DNA of 64,000 nt. Origin: Ciona intestinalis (Eukaryota; Chordata; Ascidiacea; Phlebobranchia; Cionidae). Every line of letters starts with the position of its first letter. Position 1 is the stretch's first letter. The position numbers and the translations under genes are program-made. This document shows positions 60,401 through 64,000 of the stretch, piece after piece. The notes beneath the pieces are model-generated. The model saw nothing but the letters and a program-made list of their open reading frames with translations. It ran no database searches and was not told the origin of the DNA. The DNA lies in the NCBI RefSeq assembly GCF_000224145.3, contig NW_004190446.2, positions 1 to 64,000 of the forward strand, written 5' to 3'.

Positions 60401-61898
60401 CTGGATTGTCCATCGCCTGTTAAATGGTTGATACATATGTTGCTTATGTAATAACATTGTACACCAGGAACACACAATGTATAAGGCAAGCAGGTAACTT
60501 TGAAATTTTGTTAGAAATTTTTTACAAAGTTAATGTTTTGTCTTAATCACCACAGTCTGCTACAGAACAAACACTCTGTTTTCTCTCTAAAACGTGCGTG
60601 TGTCATGTCTTTTTTCTCTAAAACGTGCGTGTGTCATGTCTGCTCACAATGCCTATACGGAATCATTATTTAAAGATGTTTGTAAGTGCAGTATGAACAA
60701 GATTACTCGATACTATTTGGCAAAAAATTTTGGCCAGTTTAAAAAGGGCACGCAAGAAGGAACTTAACTTGTGTATCTATGCTTTATTACTTGGCGACTA
60801 AAACTTAATCAGTCACATTCGGTATTACGTAATTACTGTCCCGAGTTATTTGCCCATCGCCATTGCGTAATTACAGCCACTACCTTCTTCTTTTACCAAA
60901 CTCTCTCAATTGCCTTTTTCTTACTGTTGTCGTTTTCGCACACGAAAGTGTGAAGTCTAACCATTCTAATAAAAAGCGATCTTGGACTCAACATTGCTAC
61001 AATACAAATACACTCATACACACAAGCCTCACCTCTTCTCCCAGGTATTTATGGATCTTAGAATGAGGTTTTGCCCCATCACCCAACGTATGTATAACTT
61101 CCCTCTTCAATATTTCATCCCATGTCACCTCGCCCACCCCCACCATGTACCTCTCAACCACCACAAATATTAAGATGGAAATGAATTCTTCGGTGAATGA
61201 AGTCAAATGCTGGGAAAGAAAATTCTTGTAATACAATCTTGTAATATAAGTTTTCGGTGTTTTGTCAAAAACTGGAGGCTTAGCATTGGGGTGTATAGAA
61301 CAGAACACCCGTGTTATAACAACTGTCGAATTACTTGCCACACAAGGATAAATAAGTTACATACATGCTATCTTGTAAGCGGGCACGAGGTGTATATACA
61401 GAACACCGGTGTTATAACGACTGTCGTTGCCCCGCCATCGATAATAAATAAGTTAGATACGTGGTAACTTGTAAGCGGGCACGAGGTGTATGAAGGGAAC
61501 AAACTTGTTATAACGACTGTTGTTGCATAAAGTTAATATTCTTAATGNNNNNNNNNNNNNNNNNNNNNNNNNNNNNNNNNNNNNNNNNNNNNNNNNNNNN
61601 NNNNNNNNNNNNNNNNNNNNNNNNNNNNNNNNNNNNNNNNNNNNNNNNNNNNNNNNNNNNNNNNNNNNNNNNNNNNNNNNNNNNNNNNNNNNNNNNNNNN
61701 NNNNNNNNNNNNNNNNNNNNNNNNNNNNNNNNNNNNCGTTAGAGGATAATGGACCGACACAGGTTTCTCTGTGATGTCATAATCAACACATTGATACGTG
61801 GTACCATTGTAAGGAACGAGTTTGATCAGATTTTCACGCTGGTACAAACTTTTCATGAAGCCAACAACGCATCTCACGCATTCTATCGTTGTCGCTTT
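48465..61898 (-). CDS. UBR2: UBR1/UBR2-type N-recognin E3 ligase, C-terminal half
   Basis: Exons: 61737-61898 (runs into a gap), 61033-61209, 60334-60416, 59574-59695, 59206-59366, 58733-58829, 57896-58074, 57436-57590, 55396-55598, 54899-55061, 54201-54345, 53571-53741, 53108-53317, 52700-52891, 52265-52363, 52108-52199, 51593-51751, 50911-50988, 50432-50540, 49871-49974, 48465-48563; phases join throughout from 61209. N-recognins ubiquitylate N-degron substrates. Seen: ERYMVGVGEVTWDEILKRE (UBR helix region), a charged linker (MQIKKMQEDFLEKN), a split RING-H2 with ETCILCQ, VTTCSHHMHLGCWRQYFDS and EFLCPLC, then SNCVIPSL. The C-terminal zinc region has NFSCP, MCLACGTILCSQ, SYCCQ, GACTYHCTQC and GCFKSAPYLDEFGETDQGLR. 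UBR2 is closer than UBR3. About 985 residues are visible; the UBR box and N-domain lie outside. Confidence 0.9.
50223..50385. mobile_element. hAT-type MITE with CAGTGGCGCAGCCAG ends
   Basis: Element 50231-50377 (147 bp) starts CAGTGGCGCAGCCAG and ends CTGGCTGCGCCACTG, exact inverse repeats. Flanks are cctgtagc and cctgtatt, six of eight matching as expected for an aged 8-bp duplication. It lies in the UBR intron immediately after the exon at 50432-50540. Confidence 0.85.
54345..54460. repeat. ~33-bp tandem repeat at a splice site
   Basis: aaaatatactttggtggaaa followed by actgtgaat recurs about four times, starting directly upstream (minus sense) of the acceptor of the UBR exon at 54201-54345. 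The first unit supplies that exon's acceptor region (tttatctacag). Confidence 0.8.
55179..55740. repeat. Duplicated segment carrying a UBR RING exon, copy 1
   Basis: Nearly identical over about 562 bases to 56237-56798 (offset 1058). It contains the UBR exon 55396-55598. The identity covers intron as well as exon. Confidence 0.9.
56187..56236. other. Assembly gap, 50 N
   Basis: A run of N, probably a nominal size. Its right edge abuts a duplicated segment. Confidence 0.99.
56237..56798. repeat. Duplicated segment carrying a UBR RING exon, copy 2
   Basis: It begins immediately after the N gap at 56187-56236 and repeats the 55179-55740 segment. The exon copy is 56454-56656 and encodes the same residues (ETCILCQADNYNDPLVMSCM). 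Splicing both copies in series would shift phase (203 bases), so at most one can be used. It is most likely a second haplotype left in the assembly. Confidence 0.85.
57019..57068. other. Assembly gap, 50 N
   Basis: A run of N, probably a nominal size, next to the third copy of the RING-exon segment. Confidence 0.99.
57078..57420. repeat. Third partial copy of the same segment
   Basis: It shares gtgatgtcataataatgttt, accgactacgttcccaaact and ataaggtgtatgaaac with 56655-57000 and starts just after the N gap at 57019-57068. It lies next to the exon at 57436-57590, suggesting the true locus joins this copy to that exon. Confidence 0.8.
58390..58690. repeat. Dispersed 'gtgaccactgggtt...cccaagga' repeat
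   Basis: Two units carry ccattagtgaccac, gggttggagcaattg, acccaaggatacatacactt and acaatggtagcagcg. Other copies: 10600-10735, 12680-12770, 20885-20915, 24845-24895 and 42030-42100. The gcccaag(g/a)acacatacac tail resembles SINE tails common in marine animals (inference). Confidence 0.65.
59539..60650. repeat. Duplicated UBR block, copy 1
   Basis: About 1.1 kb nearly identical to 62922-64000, with both UBR exons (59574-59695 and 60334-60416) and the intron between. This copy is in the right order with the neighbouring UBR exons. Confidence 0.9.
59831..59877 (+). ncRNA. Hammerhead-ribozyme-like motif, copy 1
   Basis: CTGATGAG at 59837-59844 and CGAAAC at 59862-59867, the two hammerhead core strings in correct order, are enclosed by TATTTC (59831-59836) and its exact inverse GAAATA (59872-59877). 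The intervening stem II is poorly paired as I read it, so activity is doubtful. Confidence 0.3.
61548..61736. other. Assembly gap, 189 N, inside the UBR gene
   Basis: The UBR exon that ends EKPVSVHYPLT runs into this gap. The residues UBR proteins have between that point and the ERYMVGVGE exon at 61033-61209 are not visible between 61210 and 61547, so they should be in the gap. Confidence 0.97.
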
Positions 61899-62066
61899 CT
61901 GGATAAAAATTATAAAGTTAAATTAAGAGTAATTTTGGCAAGAGAAAAATAAGTAAGTGCAAACGCCACTTAAGATTATAATAACATTAAGCCTAGCCAT
62001 GCCACAGTGTAAGACTTCATACAGAATGTTGGGAAAGTCACAGTGCACAAATATAGTAACAGACAT

Positions 62067-62566
62067 NNNNNNNNNNNNNNNNNNNNNNNNNNNNNNNNNN
62101 NNNNNNNNNNNNNNNNNNNNNNNNNNNNNNNNNNNNNNNNNNNNNNNNNNNNNNNNNNNNNNNNNNNNNNNNNNNNNNNNNNNNNNNNNNNNNNNNNNNN
62201 NNNNNNNNNNNNNNNNNNNNNNNNNNNNNNNNNNNNNNNNNNNNNNNNNNNNNNNNNNNNNNNNNNNNNNNNNNNNNNNNNNNNNNNNNNNNNNNNNNNN
62301 NNNNNNNNNNNNNNNNNNNNNNNNNNNNNNNNNNNNNNNNNNNNNNNNNNNNNNNNNNNNNNNNNNNNNNNNNNNNNNNNNNNNNNNNNNNNNNNNNNNN
62401 NNNNNNNNNNNNNNNNNNNNNNNNNNNNNNNNNNNNNNNNNNNNNNNNNNNNNNNNNNNNNNNNNNNNNNNNNNNNNNNNNNNNNNNNNNNNNNNNNNNN
62501 NNNNNNNNNNNNNNNNNNNNNNNNNNNNNNNNNNNNNNNNNNNNNNNNNNNNNNNNNNNNNNNNNN
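62067..62566. other. Assembly gap, 500 N
   Basis: A 500-base run of N, upstream of the visible UBR exons and left of a duplicated block. Confidence 0.99.
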
Positions 62567-62599
62567 TGGAAACATATAATCAATCGGAAGGCTTGTAGA

Positions 62600-62915
62600 C
62601 CTAATCCCAGACCTAGTTGTGCCTCACTGAAGACGTCACTCTTATTGAATAGAATCTCTTTTATTGAGTGTCTATAAACTGTCTCAGTGGGGTCTAGATG
62701 GTAGCACCCTGGGTGTTGGGGTAATAGACCTACATCCCAGGTCTCAGGCGTGGCTCACTGAAGACCTCACCCTTATAGCATAGAAACTTCATTATTGAGC
62801 ATCTATAAACTGCCTCAGTGGGGTCTAGATGGTAGCACCCTGGGTGTTGGGGTTATAGACCTACATCCCAGGTCTCAGGTGTACCCTAGTGAAGACCTCA
62901 CCATTATAGAATATG
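62600..62915. repeat. Tandem ~130-bp repeat units
   Basis: Same family and orientation as 48130-48440: ctcagtggggtctagatggt and gtagcaccctgggtgttggg recur twice. Confidence 0.85.
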
Positions 62916-62921
62916 ATACAA

Positions 62922-64000
62922 CAATCTCTTTTACATTGCAAACAAAATATATTTACCTAGGCTTAAATTATTTGCCTTTTTCCTTTTCAAGACCTCATTA
63001 TGTGCGTTGGCTTGTCCAGAGTTATAATGGTAGAAGAAGGGTGAGATGTGATCCAGGTGGTCGGTCTTTAGTTCGTACCTGGAGGGCGGAACATTAAGTT
63101 TACTTTATCCAATATTGCACAGAACATGATAACTAATATTTTATAATTATTTAAATATTTGTATAGTTGTAATCTGTTACTTCTGCTACCAGGCATAATA
63201 TAAATAATATTTATTTCCTGATGAGGCATGCCACATGGAAGACGAAACGTTAGAAGTACACCGTGTTTTTTACACCAGAGGAGCCACTAATATATTATTT
63301 GTATAGTTGGTTCAGCAGCCACGTTTTACTTTTTCTGAAGTTGTTTTTACGCTACAGTGTTTTAAACACTAACATTTTGTTGTTATCCTCTTTTTCTTTG
63401 TTACTGTAATAAACTTGGAATAAAATAACTAATACTCTATTTAATCAAATACAATTGAATACAAGTTAATTTACATAGTTCTATGGTTTAGTAATGGGAG
63501 ATATACATTATATTATGTGCTAATGATATCCATCTTACCCCACGTTACTATATTATATAAATATTAAAAATAAAACTGAATTCATAACTATTTCCTTTGA
63601 TTACAATAACAGTTACAACAATAACTTCACTTTACTTGATTGTAGCACTTTTTTGTTAAATTTAATGAAGTTTTTTTTGAACAATTTAATGATTTAGAAG
63701 TTGTAAGAATTACCTGGCAACTGAGTTAACACTGGTTGACGGTTTATAATCAGCAACCTCCGATAATATTCGCTCCCAATCTGGATTGTCCATCGCCTGT
63801 TAAATGGTTGATAAATATGTTGCTTATGTAATAACATTGTACACCAGGAACACACAATGTATAAGGCAAGCAGGTAATTTTGAAATTTTTTTTAGAAATT
63901 TTTTACAAAGTTAATGTTTTGTCTTAATCACCACAGTCTGCTACAGAACAAACACTCTGTTTTTTCTCTAAAACGTCTGTGTGTCATGTCTGCTCACAAT
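62922..64000. repeat. Duplicated UBR block, copy 2
   Basis: It contains second copies of two UBR exons at 62957-63078 and 63714-63796, encoding YELKTDHLDH and NPDWERILSEVADYKP. It lies upstream of the exon at 61737-61898, where these residues do not belong. Scattered single-base differences from copy 1 (for example a 'g' run at 59701 reduced here) are what allelic variants would look like. Confidence 0.88.
63222..63260 (+). ncRNA. Hammerhead-ribozyme-like motif, copy 2
   Basis: CTGATGAG at 63228-63235 and CGAAAC at 63243-63248, enclosed by TATTTC and GAAGTA, which still pair with one G-U wobble. It differs from copy 1 by two bases. Confidence 0.3.

Noticed and set aside
48465..61898. UBR3 as the identity of the ligase
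   Set aside because: The RING (CWRQYFDS, EERRR, EFLCPLC) and the C-terminal NFSCP/SYCCQ blocks match UBR1/UBR2, especially UBR2, better.
1..64000. tRNA or rRNA genes
   Set aside because: I saw no convincing cloverleaf or rRNA core sequence; tRNA-like words occur only in dispersed repeats.

Overview
The window is animal nuclear DNA: AT-rich, every recognisable gene split into short exons with GT/AG junctions, and introns and spacers packed with short dispersed repeats. The repeat style, compact genes, high redundancy around assembly gaps and protein relationships fit a sea squirt (tunicate, most likely genus Ciona). The species call is inference; the eukaryotic call is direct. There are no bacterial operons, CRISPR arrays or phage. 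I rebuilt gene models by reading splice sites and checking that exon phases join; orthology calls come from remembered human proteins, not a database search.

Layout. (1) 68-522, plus: the last three exons of a membrane protein with an EGF-like domain, one transmembrane helix and a tiny tail. (2) 1237-8427, minus: a FIRRM (C1orf112) orthologue, a homologous-recombination factor, about 850 residues in 17 exons. (3) 9826-22303, minus: a complete SLC12A9 cation-chloride-cotransporter-family gene, 18 exons, 926 residues, all phases consistent. (4) 22304-24554: spacer with two hAT-type mini-transposons in tandem. (5) 24555-28928, minus: an aldo-keto reductase with 8 exons and a possible mitochondrial presequence. 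(6) 30711-38733, minus: an adaptor with an SH3BP2-type PH domain, tyrosine motifs and a long proline repeat, but no SH2 domain. (7) 41509-47081, plus: a short AUTS2/FBRSL1-family gene, about 415 residues. (8) 48452-61898, minus: the C-terminal half of a UBR1/UBR2-type N-recognin ubiquitin ligase, convergent with AUTS2. Its region holds four N gaps and two sets of near-identical duplicated exons that look like assembly artefacts.

The genes do not form one pathway; they are neighbouring housekeeping or regulatory genes (DNA repair, transport, redox metabolism, signalling, chromatin, protein turnover). The unusual content is in the repeats: hAT-type elements with 8-bp target duplications (one at a splice acceptor), a 71-bp palindrome-bearing satellite at three loci in both orientations, a mariner-like TIR family, and a hammerhead-like motif inside the duplicated UBR intron. 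I did not find a clearly new biological system.
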